Origin: an uncultured Pelagibacteraceae bacterium
GTDB lineage: Bacteria; Pseudomonadota; Alphaproteobacteria; Pelagibacterales; Pelagibacteraceae
Direction of reading: 5' to 3'
NCBI GenBank assembly: GCA_902600485.1
Contig: CACKJD010000006.1
Span: forward strand, 1 to 64,000
DNA length: 64,000 bases
The notes under the pieces are model-generated. The model had not been told where the DNA came from. It ran no database searches and saw only the letters and a list, made by a program, of their open reading frames with translations. Each line of letters opens with the position of its first letter. Positions within the stretch are counted from its first letter, which is position 1. Below, one piece after another: positions 15,887-25,774 of this stretch. Both the position numbers and the translations under genes were made by a program.

Positions 15887-17344
15887 ATGAAAACTATAAT
15901 AGTTGGATCAGGATTTGGTGGTTTATCAGCTGCTTTGAGACTTAAAGCTAAAGGACATGAAGTTACTTTAATTGAAAAACACAATGATTTAGGCGGTAGA
16001 GCAAGAGTTTTTGAAAAAAATGGTTTTAAATTTGATGCTGGGCCTACTGTAATTACAGCGCCTTATTTGATTAATGAATTATTTCAATTGTTTGGGAAAA
16101 AAGCTGAAGACTATTTAAATATTAAACCATTGCAAACTTGGTACCAATTTGTATTTGAGGATGGTTATAAATTTAATTATTCTGGGAATGAGAAAGAAAT
16201 GAAGAGACAAATCTCAGAAGTTTCTAATGATGACGTGGATGGCTATTTTGATCTAGTAAATTTTACTAAAAAAATTTTTGATAAAGGTTATATGGAACTT
16301 TCTGATGTACCTTTTAATAAACCTTCTTTTATGCTCAAACAAATTCCATCTTTGCTAAAACTAAAAAGTTATAAATCTGTTTACTCACTTGTTTCGTCAT
16401 ATGTCAAAAACGAAAAGCTAAGGAGAATATTTAGTATGCATCCGCTTTTAGTAGGAGGAAACCCTTTTACGACAACATCTATATACGGATTAATATTATA
16501 TCTAGAAAAGAAATGGGGAATTCACTACTCCATGGGTGGCACAGGTAATATTGTTAAAGGTTTAGAAACTTTAATGATAGAAGAAAATATAGAAGTGATT
16601 AAAGGAGTAGAGGTTAAAAGAATTATTGAGGAGAATAAAAATATAAAGGGTGTTGAATTAAATAACGGTGAAAAAATATTAGCAGATAATGTTGTTTGTA
16701 ATGCTGATCCACCAGGGGTTTATGAAAAATTATTAAATAAAAAAAAAGGAAATTTATTTTTCAATTGGAAAAGAAATAGAATGGATTATTCAATGGGTTT
16801 GTTTGTTTATTATTTTGGAACAAAAAAAGTTTATAACGATGTAGAGCATCATACTATTAAATTTGGAAATAAGTACAAAGAACATCTTGATGATATATTT
16901 AATAAGAAAAAACTAAACGATGATATAAGTTATTATTTACATAGACCAACTGCCACAGATAAATCAATGGCTCCTGAGGGAAATGATTGTTTTTATGTTT
17001 TAGTGCCTGTTCCAAATAATCAATCAAATATTGATTGGTCTATAGAAGGGGAAAAAACTAAAAAACTTGTAATAAGAAAAATGCAGGATGATTTATTGCC
17101 AGATCTTGAAAAAAATATAGTTGAAGATTTTTATTTATCTCCTGATTATTTTGAAAATGATTTAAATACAAAGTTTGGGTCAGGTTTTTCAATCCAGCCG
17201 AAATTTACCCAATCTGCATACTTTCGTTTTCACAACAAGTCAGAAATTTACAAAGGATTATATTTCGTTGGTGCTGGCACTCATCCTGGTGCAGGAGTGC
17301 CTGGTGTACTATCTTCTGCTAAAGTATTAGATAAAATATTATAA
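15887..17344 (+). CDS. crtI: phytoene desaturase
   Basis: CrtI introduces double bonds into phytoene to give lycopene. The 485-residue flavoprotein has an N-terminal dinucleotide-binding motif GSGFGGLSAALRL (about 7-19), an EKHNDLGGRA segment, and the typical C-terminal signature GAGTHPGAGVPG (462-473). It opens the cassette crtI-crtB-crtY-blh. No crtE is seen in the window, so geranylgeranyl diphosphate must come from a synthase encoded elsewhere. Confidence 0.96.
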   Translation: MKTIIVGSGFGGLSAALRLKAKGHEVTLIEKHNDLGGRARVFEKNGFKFDAGPTVITAPYLINELFQLFGKKAEDYLNIKPLQTWYQFVFEDGYKFNYSGNEKEMKRQISEVSNDDVDGYFDLVNFTKKIFDKGYMELSDVPFNKPSFMLKQIPSLLKLKSYKSVYSLVSSYVKNEKLRRIFSMHPLLVGGNPFTTTSIYGLILYLEKKWGIHYSMGGTGNIVKGLETLMIEENIEVIKGVEVKRIIEENKNIKGVELNNGEKILADNVVCNADPPGVYEKLLNKKKGNLFFNWKRNRMDYSMGLFVYYFGTKKVYNDVEHHTIKFGNKYKEHLDDIFNKKKLNDDISYYLHRPTATDKSMAPEGNDCFYVLVPVPNNQSNIDWSIEGEKTKKLVIRKMQDDLLPDLEKNIVEDFYLSPDYFENDLNTKFGSGFSIQPKFTQSAYFRFHNKSEIYKGLYFVGAGTHPGAGVPGVLSSAKVLDKIL

Positions 17345-18192
17345 TGTCAAACAACCTAATCTCAACTCACGCAAAATCATTTAGTTGGGCAGGTTTTTTT
17401 TTAGCTAAACAGACGTTCGAAAATGGATCGAGTCTTTATGATTTTTGTAGAACCTTAGATGACATAGCAGATGAAAACACGTCTTTAGACTCAAAAAAAC
17501 AAAAATTTAATAAAATTAAAAAAGATTTCATTGAAAGAAACTTTGAAAATATTTTGATTAAAAATATCGATAATCTTATTAAGAAGTTCAATATTTCAGA
17601 AAAAATAGTTCTGGATCTTTTTGATGGTATTGAATCTGATATTAAAGAAAATATTGAGTTTAAAACAAAAAGGGAGCTGCTTGTGTATTCATACAGAGTT
17701 GCTGGTACAGTAGGACTAATGATGGCAAAAATATTAAAAGTAGATTCAAAAATTGCACTTAGATCTGCGGTAGATCTTGGTATAGCAATGCAGTTAACTA
17801 ATATAGCAAGAGACGTTGTAGAGGATATTGGTAGAAATAGAAAATATATTGATCATGATTTTATAAAAATTAAAGAGACATTAGGTATAGCTGAACTATT
17901 TTATAAAAGCTCTTTTAAATCGATAAAAGAAATCCCTCTAATAAATAGATTTGCAATTTTGGTTGCACGTAGAGTTTATAGAGAAATTGGAAATAATATA
18001 TTAAAAAAAAAAGATTTAGAAAATTATAATAAATCTGGAAAAATTTTTGTTAATAAAATTGGCAAAATAAAACAGACAATATTAAGTATATTTGATCTAT
18101 TTATATTAATATTCTCTAAATCATATATTCATTTAACTAATGAAGAACATATGGAAATTGGTAAGGAAATTAATTTGAATGAAAGATTTTGA
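17344..18192 (+). CDS. crtB: phytoene synthase
   Basis: CrtB condenses two geranylgeranyl diphosphates to phytoene. Both aspartate-rich motifs are present: RTLDDIADE (about 37-44) and NIARDVVEDIGRNR (153-166, Asp157 and Asp161). The protein has 282 residues. The ATG overlaps the crtI stop by one base, and the 3' end overlaps crtY by 14 bases, so the cassette is tightly coupled in translation. Confidence 0.95.
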   Translation: MSNNLISTHAKSFSWAGFFLAKQTFENGSSLYDFCRTLDDIADENTSLDSKKQKFNKIKKDFIERNFENILIKNIDNLIKKFNISEKIVLDLFDGIESDIKENIEFKTKRELLVYSYRVAGTVGLMMAKILKVDSKIALRSAVDLGIAMQLTNIARDVVEDIGRNRKYIDHDFIKIKETLGIAELFYKSSFKSIKEIPLINRFAILVARRVYREIGNNILKKKDLENYNKSGKIFVNKIGKIKQTILSIFDLFILIFSKSYIHLTNEEHMEIGKEINLNERF

Positions 18193-19243
18193 TTACATTA
18201 TTATTGGAGGCGGATGCGCTGGCTTATCTCTTGCGTACGAATTAGATGCTAAAAATAAGTTGAAAGATAAAACTCTTGCTATAATAGAAACAAGGGGTGA
18301 CTATAAAAGAGATAAGACATGGTCATTTTGGAAGGTTATGGATCACAATTTTGAGGATTGTGTTATCAAAAGTTGGGATAATTTTTCAGTAAATACAGAA
18401 ACAGGCCATCACGAAATTCAAAATAAAGATTACCCTTATCAAACTATTGATAGTGGCCTTTTTTATGAAAAAATTCTTAAACGAATAAGTTTAAATAAGA
18501 ATATAAAATTTTATAAAAATACTGAGAGTCTTAATATTGAAAACTCTATAATATTCAATAGCATTCCACCTAAAAGTAATAGTGAGTTAAACCTTTGGCA
18601 ACACTTTAAAGGTGTGGAAATAAAAACAGAAAAAAATATTTTTGATGATGAAATTTTTAATTTAATGGATTTTAATTGTGATCAAAGAAAAAATGTTCAT
18701 TTTTTTTACACTCTTCCTTTTGCAAAAAATAAGGCATTAATTGAAACAACCTGGCTGTCTAAACTAAACAACAACACGTTAAATGATTACGATACTCAGC
18801 TTCAAGATTATATTAAAAATATTTTAAAGATTAAAAATTATGAAGTTAAATACAAAGAGCAAGGAGCAATACCGTTGTTTTTTCCAAAATCTGAAAAAAA
18901 GAATAATACAATTAATATAGGATCAGCTGGTGGCATGACAAGATTAAGCACAGGATATACCTTTTTAAATATTCAAGATCATTCTAGATATATTGTTAAT
19001 CAAATAGAAAATATTAAAAAAGCAAAAATTTATGATATCGGAAAGAAATACAAATTTTTAGATAAAATTTTTTTAAAAGTTTTAAATAGATACCCAGAAA
19101 AAATGCCAAATATATTCTTTAATATGTTTCAAGCACCTTCAAGATCAGTAATTAAATTTTTGTCGAATAAAAGTAATATTTTAGATGACTTAACAGTAAT
19201 TCTCAAAATGCCAAAGTGGTTATTTATAAAAAATATTTTTTAA
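18179..19243 (+). CDS. crtY: lycopene beta-cyclase
   Basis: CrtY cyclises both ends of lycopene to make beta-carotene. The 354-residue flavoprotein has the N-terminal FAD motif IIGGGCAGLSLAYEL, a DKTWSFW segment and a GSAGGMTRLSTGYTF motif (about 243-257), all typical of the CrtY family. Position between crtB and blh supports the call. Confidence 0.95.
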   Translation: MKDFDYIIIGGGCAGLSLAYELDAKNKLKDKTLAIIETRGDYKRDKTWSFWKVMDHNFEDCVIKSWDNFSVNTETGHHEIQNKDYPYQTIDSGLFYEKILKRISLNKNIKFYKNTESLNIENSIIFNSIPPKSNSELNLWQHFKGVEIKTEKNIFDDEIFNLMDFNCDQRKNVHFFYTLPFAKNKALIETTWLSKLNNNTLNDYDTQLQDYIKNILKIKNYEVKYKEQGAIPLFFPKSEKKNNTINIGSAGGMTRLSTGYTFLNIQDHSRYIVNQIENIKKAKIYDIGKKYKFLDKIFLKVLNRYPEKMPNIFFNMFQAPSRSVIKFLSNKSNILDDLTVILKMPKWLFIKNIF

Positions 19244-19247
19244 TATA

Positions 19248-20147
19248 ATGAATAAGATTAATTATTATCATTCTTTAATTTTCTTTAACTTATGTATTTT
19301 TTTATCAGCATTTGAATTTTTAAGAAATGATGACCCTTTAATTATTTGTTTATTTTTAATATTGAGTTTGGGTATATCACATGGTGCGCTTGATCATCTT
19401 AAGGGTGCAAAACTTCTAAAAATTTATAACTATAGGTCCACATTATTATTTTATGTTTCATATATTTTTGTCGGATTATCTGTAATCATATTTTGGCTTA
19501 TATTCCCAAAATTAATATTGATATTATTTTTGATAGTGGCAAGCTATCATTTCGGTAAAGAGGATTCAGAATTCATTAAAAGCTCGTCTAATTTTGAATT
19601 GACTTATTTCTTAAAAGGGTGCGTGATTATTGTAGCTCCATTAATTTTCCATAAATCCGAGACGTTAGCTATCTTTGAATATTTAAATTTTGAAATTTCT
19701 GAAAGCTTTTTGATAAATAATTACTTTCTTTGGTTAATTTTAATATTAAGCTTTATTGCAAATATATTAATCTCATTGAGGCAAAATTTTGAGACAAAGT
19801 CCCTACTATTTATGGACTATATTTCAATCTTAATTTTGAATTACTTTTTAAATCCTTTGTTGGCTTTTACAATTTATTTTTGTTTTTTGCATTCAGCTAG
19901 ACATTCATTTAAACTTTCTAACGAACTTAATAAAAAGTCACTAATAGAGGGTTTCAAGAAATTCACTTTAAAGGCAATACCTTTGACAATTTTAACTTCT
20001 ATTTTATTTGTAATATCTTTAGTTATTTTAAAAAATTATTATGTTTTGGATAATGCTATATCGAAAATTATATTTATTGGTTTGGCGTCTTTAACCTTTC
20101 CGCATATATTACTTGAGTATCTTTTAGAAAAAAATGAGAAAAAATGA
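19248..20147 (+). CDS. blh: beta-carotene 15,15'-dioxygenase (Brp/Blh family)
   Basis: Blh cleaves beta-carotene into two molecules of retinal, the chromophore of proteorhodopsin. The 299-residue protein is strongly hydrophobic with several membrane helices. It has conserved histidines in SLGISHGALDHLKG, SYHFGKED, LHSARHSF and FPHILLEY that likely bind iron. No rhodopsin gene lies in this window, so the opsin must be encoded elsewhere. Its 3' end overlaps ispH by 14 bases. Confidence 0.93.
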   Translation: MNKINYYHSLIFFNLCIFLSAFEFLRNDDPLIICLFLILSLGISHGALDHLKGAKLLKIYNYRSTLLFYVSYIFVGLSVIIFWLIFPKLILILFLIVASYHFGKEDSEFIKSSSNFELTYFLKGCVIIVAPLIFHKSETLAIFEYLNFEISESFLINNYFLWLILILSFIANILISLRQNFETKSLLFMDYISILILNYFLNPLLAFTIYFCFLHSARHSFKLSNELNKKSLIEGFKKFTLKAIPLTILTSILFVISLVILKNYYVLDNAISKIIFIGLASLTFPHILLEYLLEKNEKK

Positions 20148-21078
20148 ATTAAAAATTTATTTAGCATCTCCAAGAGGTTTCTGTGCGGGGGTAGATAGAG
20201 CAATTGAAATAGTAAAAAAAAGTATTGATAAATTTGGTTCCCCTGTATACGTAAGGCACGAGATTGTTCATAATAAGCATGTTGTTGAGAGTTTAAAAAA
20301 AATTGGTGCAATTTTTGTCGAGGAGATTAGCGAAATTAAAGATAAATCTAGACCTGTGATATTTTCTGCACACGGCGTTCCAAAAAAAGTTCCAAGAGAG
20401 GCAGAAGAATTAAATATGAAATATGTTGATGCGACTTGTCCGTTGGTGTCAAAGGTTCATAGAGAAGCAGAAAATATGCATAAAAATGGATATCATATAA
20501 TATTAATCGGCCATAAAGGACACCCAGAGGTAATTGGAACGATGGGTCAAATTCCAGTAGATGGTATTACGCTTGTTGAAACAATAGAGGACGTAGAAAA
20601 AATCGTTTTTAGAAAAGATGAAAAGTTGGCATTTATCACACAGACTACTTTATCAGTGGATGATACAAAAGAAATAATAGAATATTTAAAAAAAAAATTT
20701 CCACAAATTAATGAGCCGAAAAAAGAGGACATTTGTTACGCTACTACAAATAGACAGGCTGCAGTAAAAAAAATTGCTAAGCTTTGTGACATGTTCTTTG
20801 TAATTGGTAGCAGAAACTCATCTAATTCAAAAAGATTAGTTGAGGTTGCTAGTAAAGCGGGTTGTAACCAGTCTGAGTTAATTCATTCAGAGAGTGACAT
20901 ACCATTAGATAAAATCGGCAAATGTAAAACTATCGGTATTTCCTCAGGAGCATCAGCGCCTGAAATAATTGTGCAAGATTTTATAAGTAAAATTAAAGAA
21001 AAATACGAAGTACAGATCGAAGAAGTTGAGATCGTAAAGGAAAATGTATTTTTTAAGATCCCCGGTATGCTAAATTAA
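20134..21078 (+). CDS. ispH: 4-hydroxy-3-methylbut-2-enyl diphosphate reductase
   Basis: IspH is the iron-sulfur enzyme that performs the last MEP-pathway step, giving IPP and DMAPP. The three cluster cysteines are visible: Cys17 (RGFCAGVDRA), Cys101 (DATCPLV) and Cys200 (DICYATTNRQ). The 314-residue length is usual. It begins inside the end of blh, so prenyl precursor supply and retinal synthesis are co-translated here, and it is followed by thrB and rnhA. Confidence 0.97.
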   Translation: MRKNELKIYLASPRGFCAGVDRAIEIVKKSIDKFGSPVYVRHEIVHNKHVVESLKKIGAIFVEEISEIKDKSRPVIFSAHGVPKKVPREAEELNMKYVDATCPLVSKVHREAENMHKNGYHIILIGHKGHPEVIGTMGQIPVDGITLVETIEDVEKIVFRKDEKLAFITQTTLSVDDTKEIIEYLKKKFPQINEPKKEDICYATTNRQAAVKKIAKLCDMFFVIGSRNSSNSKRLVEVASKAGCNQSELIHSESDIPLDKIGKCKTIGISSGASAPEIIVQDFISKIKEKYEVQIEEVEIVKENVFFKIPGMLN

Positions 21079-22049
21079 TGGCTGTTTTTACCAAAATAAA
21101 TAAAAAAGACATATTTAATATTCAAAATTTTTTTAATATAGGAAAAATTATTAGTTACCGTGGAATAAAAGAAGGAATAGAAAATACAAATTATCTTATT
21201 TCCACTAGAAGACAAAAATTTATTTTAACAATATTTGAAAAAAGAGTTAAAAAAGAAGATCTCCCATTTTTTATGAAACTAATGGATAAATTATCAAATT
21301 TAAAAATTAAATGTCCGAGCCCTCTTAAAAGTAAAAAAGGAAATTATTTATTTAACTTAAAATCTAAAAAAGCCTGCTTAGTCAGTTTTTTGAAAGGTAA
21401 AGATAAGAAAAAATTAAAAAAAGAGGATTTATTCGTAATAGGTAAGAATATTGGTAAAATGCACAAAGCCTCAAGAAAAATTAAATTATACAGAAAAAAT
21501 ACTTTTTCTCCCCTTAAACTAAAAAATTTATTAGACAGTATAAATAAAAATAAAATTAATAAAATCTCAAAAAATTTAGTTTCAGAAATGAAAAATACAT
21601 TTATGGAAATTAAGCAAGGATGGCCAAAAACTTTGCCCAAAAATATAATACATGGTGATTTATTTATAGATAATATTTTTTTTCATAGAGGAAAATTTTT
21701 AGGGTTTATTGATTTTTATTTCTCATCAAATGACTTTGAGGCTTACGAATTAGCTACATGCATAAACGCCTTATGTTTCAATAAGAAAAAAAAAACTTTT
21801 TCCTATGACAAAGGTAAAACTTTACAATTGATTAAGGGTTACGAAACAATAAGAAAATTACAAAAAAAAGAGAAAGATTGTTTAAATATACTTTGTAAAG
21901 GATCTGCACTTAGATATCTAGCCACTAGATCTTATGACTATATAAATACCCCAAAATCAGCAATTATAAAAAAAAAGGATCCAAGAGAGTATATTCAAAA
22001 ATTAGCTTTTCATAAAAAAATTAATTCTTTTAGCTCATATATTAAATAA
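21078..22049 (+). CDS. thrB: homoserine kinase (ThrB, aminoglycoside-phosphotransferase fold)
   Basis: The product phosphorylates homoserine in threonine synthesis. The 323-residue protein has the kinase motif IIHGDLFIDNIFF (about 192-204) and a metal-binding GFIDFYFSS stretch, characteristic of the APH-like ThrB found in proteobacteria rather than the GHMP type. It overlaps ispH and rnhA by one base each. Threonine synthase (thrC), the next enzyme, lies nearby on the opposite strand. Confidence 0.92.
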   Translation: MAVFTKINKKDIFNIQNFFNIGKIISYRGIKEGIENTNYLISTRRQKFILTIFEKRVKKEDLPFFMKLMDKLSNLKIKCPSPLKSKKGNYLFNLKSKKACLVSFLKGKDKKKLKKEDLFVIGKNIGKMHKASRKIKLYRKNTFSPLKLKNLLDSINKNKINKISKNLVSEMKNTFMEIKQGWPKTLPKNIIHGDLFIDNIFFHRGKFLGFIDFYFSSNDFEAYELATCINALCFNKKKKTFSYDKGKTLQLIKGYETIRKLQKKEKDCLNILCKGSALRYLATRSYDYINTPKSAIIKKKDPREYIQKLAFHKKINSFSSYIK

Positions 22050-22471
22050 TGATTAAAATTTATACAGATGGTTCATGTATTGGAAATCCTGGGAAGGGTG
22101 GATGGGCTGCAATAATTTTTAAGAATAATGAAAAAAAAATTTTAAAAGGCTCAAAAGATATAACAACAAACAATCAAATGGAGCTTACAGCTACTATAAA
22201 AGCATTAGAATATATTAGTACGAAAGATAAGATTCAAATTTATACAGACTCTAAATATGTAAAGCAGGGAATAACTGAATGGATAACAAAATGGAAGATT
22301 AATGGATGGAAAACATCAAAAAAAGAAGAGGTTAAAAATAAAGATTTGTGGCTTGAATTAGATAATTTAACTTCTAAAAATTCTATAGAGTGGGTTTGGG
22401 TTAAAGCTCACTCAGATAACGATTTGAATAATGAAGTTGATTTATTAGCCAGAAAAGAAGCTGGCTTATAA
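22049..22471 (+). CDS. rnhA: ribonuclease HI
   Basis: RNase HI degrades RNA in RNA-DNA hybrids. All catalytic residues can be placed: Asp in IYTDGSCIGNPG, Glu in NQMELTA, Asp in YTDSKYV and the C-terminal acidic residue in NEVDLLARKEA; VKAHS supplies the flexible-loop histidine. The length of 140 residues is normal. The 3' end overlaps the convergent peroxiredoxin gene by 6 bases. Confidence 0.97.
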   Translation: MIKIYTDGSCIGNPGKGGWAAIIFKNNEKKILKGSKDITTNNQMELTATIKALEYISTKDKIQIYTDSKYVKQGITEWITKWKINGWKTSKKEEVKNKDLWLELDNLTSKNSIEWVWVKAHSDNDLNNEVDLLARKEAGL

Positions 22472-22951
22472 TAATTTGAAAAAATTCTCAGCACTTGAGA
22501 TGTCGCAAACCCCGGTCTCTTTTTCCTCTTGAATTTTTAAAACATTTAAATTTTCAATTAGCATTGTATATCTATTTGACCTTAAGCCAAGTCCTCTCCC
22601 CGACTTGTCAACTTCTGCACCTATTAACTTTGTAAAATTTAGAAAAGGATCAGCTAACATCATAATATTGTTCTCAACCTTATTTATTTTGCCCCATGCA
22701 TTCATTACAAATGGATCATTTGCTGCAATGCAAAAAATCTGGTCAATTCCTTTTTCATAAAATTTTTTTGAAAGGTTAATAAAACTTGGTAAATGTTTTG
22801 CAGAACAAACTGAAGTAAAAGCACCTGGCATTCCTAATAAAATAATTTTTTTGTTTGAAAATAAACTGGAAATTTTAATTTTTACTGGTTCTTCATTAAT
22901 GAGCTGAAAAACTTCACAATCTGGAAGTTTTTCGTTAATTTTTATTTTCAT
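22466..22951 (-). CDS. peroxiredoxin, Prx5 type
   Basis: This 161-residue thiol peroxidase reduces hydrogen peroxide or organic peroxides. The peroxidatic Cys49 lies in PGAFTSVCS, the Prx5-family variant of the TxxC motif, and a conserved Arg follows in RSNRYTMLIE. A further cysteine near the C-terminus (GVCDISS) could be a resolving residue. It overlaps thrC by 17 bases, so the two are translationally linked. Confidence 0.92.
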   Translation of the reverse strand: MKIKINEKLPDCEVFQLINEEPVKIKISSLFSNKKIILLGMPGAFTSVCSAKHLPSFINLSKKFYEKGIDQIFCIAANDPFVMNAWGKINKVENNIMMLADPFLNFTKLIGAEVDKSGRGLGLRSNRYTMLIENLNVLKIQEEKETGVCDISSAENFFKLL

Positions 22952-24320
22952 GTATTTTTTTTAAAATATAATTTTTTACTTGATCTAAGCTATTTTCTAA
23001 AATCTCAAATTTTTCTTTCTCTTTTAATACATTTCTTAATTCTGGAGGAAGTTCTTCATTTTTACCTAGTGCATTTTTAATAGCTTCTGGAAATTTACTA
23101 GGATGTGCAGTCGATAAGATTATACAGCTATTGTCTTGTTTAAGTTTTTTTGCAACTCCATAACCTATAGCTGTATGTGGATCTAAAACTATATTATGAT
23201 TTTTAAATACTTCCTTTATTTCATTTATTGTTTCATCCTCGCTGAGTTTTTCGGATAAAAAATCTTTATTAATTTTATTTAAAGAAGTTTCATCTATTTT
23301 GTAATTATTCTCTTTTACTTTAGCCATTATATTTTTTGTTTTGTCTGAATTGCGTCCTTGTATCTCAAATATAAGTCTCTCAAAATTACTAGCAACTTGT
23401 ATATCCATGCTAGGTGAAAAAGTTTCAGAAACTTTTTTTGACGTATAATCACCTTTGGAAATAGCTCTATGCAATATATCGTTCTGATTAGTTGCAACTA
23501 TTAATTTATCTATCGGTAAACCCATTTTTTTTGCTAGATATCCTGCATAAATATCCCCAAAGTTTCCAGTGGGAACAGAAAAATTTAATTTTTTAGATTT
23601 TAATGAAAAGAAACAAAAAAAATAATATACTGTTTGCGCTATTATCCTAGCCCAATTTATTGAATTGACACCAGACATATTAATCTTTTTTGAGAAATTT
23701 TGGTCAACAAACATTGATTTAACTAGGTTTTGACAATCATCAAAATTACCCTTAACGGCTATATTAAAAACATTTTTTTCTTTAACAGTACTCATTATTC
23801 TTCTTTGAACCGATGAAATTCTATTATGTGGATGAAGAACGAAAATATTAAGATTTTTTTTGCCTTTTATTGCGTCTATTGCAGCTGCTCCAGTATCACC
23901 AGATGTTGCAACTATTATATTTATAAAATTTTCGTTTTTTGATAGATAATATTCATAAAAATTACCAATTAATTGCATAGCGATATCTTTAAAAGCTAAT
24001 GTTGGACCATGAAATAATTCTAATATATTGAAATTTCCAACTTTTCTTAATTTAACAACTTCTTCTGATCTGAAAGAGGAGTAAGATTTTTTAACTAAAT
24101 CGTATAAATTATCTTTTTCAATGAAATCTCCAGTAAATTTGTGAACGATTTCAGTAGCGAGCTCATAATAACTCATGCCTTGTAGTTTTGACAAATCTTT
24201 TTCGTCAAATTTGTAATCTTTCTCTGGTAAAAAAAGTCCACCGTCATCAGCAAGGCCTTTAATAAAGACGCTTTCAAAAGGTAAACTTTCTGAATTACTT
24301 CTTGTGCTTATATATTTCAT
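22935..24320 (-). CDS. thrC: threonine synthase
   Basis: ThrC converts O-phosphohomoserine to threonine with pyridoxal phosphate. The 461-residue protein begins with the family stretch YISTRSNSESLPFES and carries the PLP lysine in GPTLAFKDIAMQ (Lys111). A phosphate-binding VPTGNFGD segment lies near 245-252. It belongs to the longer, E. coli-like subfamily. Its partner thrB lies about 0.9 kb away on the other strand. The start overlaps the SURF1 stop by one base. Confidence 0.96.
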   Translation of the reverse strand: MKYISTRSNSESLPFESVFIKGLADDGGLFLPEKDYKFDEKDLSKLQGMSYYELATEIVHKFTGDFIEKDNLYDLVKKSYSSFRSEEVVKLRKVGNFNILELFHGPTLAFKDIAMQLIGNFYEYYLSKNENFINIIVATSGDTGAAAIDAIKGKKNLNIFVLHPHNRISSVQRRIMSTVKEKNVFNIAVKGNFDDCQNLVKSMFVDQNFSKKINMSGVNSINWARIIAQTVYYFFCFFSLKSKKLNFSVPTGNFGDIYAGYLAKKMGLPIDKLIVATNQNDILHRAISKGDYTSKKVSETFSPSMDIQVASNFERLIFEIQGRNSDKTKNIMAKVKENNYKIDETSLNKINKDFLSEKLSEDETINEIKEVFKNHNIVLDPHTAIGYGVAKKLKQDNSCIILSTAHPSKFPEAIKNALGKNEELPPELRNVLKEKEKFEILENSLDQVKNYILKKIHENKN

Positions 24321-24976
24321 TAATAATTTTTTTTTCTAAAATACAAATATATTAAAAAAATTGAAATCGCTAATGAAAACCATGTTAATGCATATTTTAG
24401 GTGATTATTGGAAATATTTGCTGTTATATTTTTTTGAAGAGGGTAATTTTTATCGTTAACTCTATTGTTTAAATAAATAATATAATTAGGAAATATTTTT
24501 CCTGTAAATTTATTTAAATCTTCATCATTAAGTGTAAACCAATAATTATTTTCTAAGTCGTTTTCAGGCTTAAAATAATTGAATTTAGATTTTTCTTTTA
24601 ATATTGCTGTAAAATTTTTGTTGTTCAATTGAAATTTTTTACCTTTTTGATTTCTAGGTATCCATCCACGATTAACTAAAAACAATTTATCATTTATTAT
24701 AATCGGATTAATTAAATCAAAACCTGGAGCTCCTTTTTCATTTAAACTGTAAAGATAAATCTGATTATTATAGTCAATTTTACCTACAAATTTTATACTT
24801 CTAAAATTTGTTAAATTTGTGCCATTAAATTCAGATGGTTCACTATCTAATGACTGATTAATTTGTTTTATTAATGTTAACTTCCAATTAAGTCTTATCA
24901 TTTGCCAAACGCCCAATGATAAAAATACTAATATAAAAAAATATACAAATAATGAAAATGCTAATTTATTTTTCAA
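24320..24976 (-). CDS. SURF1-like cytochrome oxidase assembly protein
   Basis: The 218-residue protein has one membrane helix near each end (about 7-26 and 193-212) and a loop with the SURF1 hallmarks VNRGWIPRN (about 105-113) and GxPGFDLINP-like text in the middle. SURF1 proteins help insert heme a into cytochrome c oxidase subunit I. The gene is immediately downstream of coxC in the oxidase cluster, which supports the role. Confidence 0.9.
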   Translation of the reverse strand: MKNKLAFSLFVYFFILVFLSLGVWQMIRLNWKLTLIKQINQSLDSEPSEFNGTNLTNFRSIKFVGKIDYNNQIYLYSLNEKGAPGFDLINPIIINDKLFLVNRGWIPRNQKGKKFQLNNKNFTAILKEKSKFNYFKPENDLENNYWFTLNDEDLNKFTGKIFPNYIIYLNNRVNDKNYPLQKNITANISNNHLKYALTWFSLAISIFLIYLYFRKKNY

Positions 24977-24982
24977 TATTGA

Positions 24983-25774
24983 TTAACTGCCCCAAATATA
25001 TATTGCTGCAAATAAAAATAGCCAAACTACATCAACAAAATGCCAATACCATGCCGCTGCTTCAAAACCGAAGTGATGATCTTTGTTAAAATGACCAAGT
25101 TTACCTCTCCATAAACATACTGCTAAAAATATAGTTCCAACTAAAACATGAAAACCATGGAAACCGGTTGCCATATAAAATGTTGCACCATATATATGAC
25201 CAGAGAAGTTGAAGCTAGCATGTTGATACTCATAAATTTGCAATGCAGTGAAACATGCGCCTAATATAACTGTGAGCCACAAACCTTGAATAAAACTTTT
25301 TCTATCATCTTCAAGCAAAGCGTGGTGGGACCATGTTACTGTTGTGCCTGACAACAACAAAACTAAAGTGTTGATTAAAGGAATGTCCCAAGGATCAAAA
25401 GTTTCAATATCTTTTGGAGGCCAAACATTGCCTACAAATTCACCTGGAAAAAGACTTGCATCGAAATAAGCCCAAAACCATGCAACAAAAAACATGACTT
25501 CAGACGCAATGAATAATGTCATACCATACCTATGATGAATTTGAACTACTGGAGTATGATGTCCTTGATGTTCTGCTTCATTAACAACATCTCTGAACCA
25601 CATGAAAGCACCATAAATTAAAAGAGCAAAACCAAAAAGCATAGCCCACATAACTTTTGAGTGAAAATAGTAGACGGTACCAATAGCAGTAATTAATGTA
25701 GCGAATGAAGTATAAATTGGCCAAGGGCTTGGGTCTACTAGATGATAATCATGTTTTTGATCTTTTGCAGACAT
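24983..25774 (-). CDS. ctaE: cytochrome c oxidase subunit III
   Basis: The 263-residue subunit III has about seven membrane helices. It carries the typical stretches RYGMTLFIASEVMFF, WPPKDIETFDPW, NTLVLLLSGTTVTWSHHAL and the C-terminal YWHFVDVVWLFLF. It is the third core subunit of the aa3-type terminal oxidase. Gene order on the minus strand is ctaC, ctaD, ctaB, a small gene, ctaG, ctaE, SURF1. It starts one base downstream of ctaG. Confidence 0.97.
   Translation of the reverse strand: MSAKDQKHDYHLVDPSPWPIYTSFATLITAIGTVYYFHSKVMWAMLFGFALLIYGAFMWFRDVVNEAEHQGHHTPVVQIHHRYGMTLFIASEVMFFVAWFWAYFDASLFPGEFVGNVWPPKDIETFDPWDIPLINTLVLLLSGTTVTWSHHALLEDDRKSFIQGLWLTVILGACFTALQIYEYQHASFNFSGHIYGATFYMATGFHGFHVLVGTIFLAVCLWRGKLGHFNKDHHFGFEAAAWYWHFVDVVWLFLFAAIYIWGS

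Noticed and set aside
15843-15887. Promoter in the atpF-crtI gap
   Set aside because: TTACTT and TATAAA words exist but with a 15-base spacer and no support; too weak to report.
21078-24320. Possible threonine-responsive leader or riboswitch at thrB or thrC
   Set aside because: Both genes overlap or abut upstream genes, leaving no room for a leader RNA.
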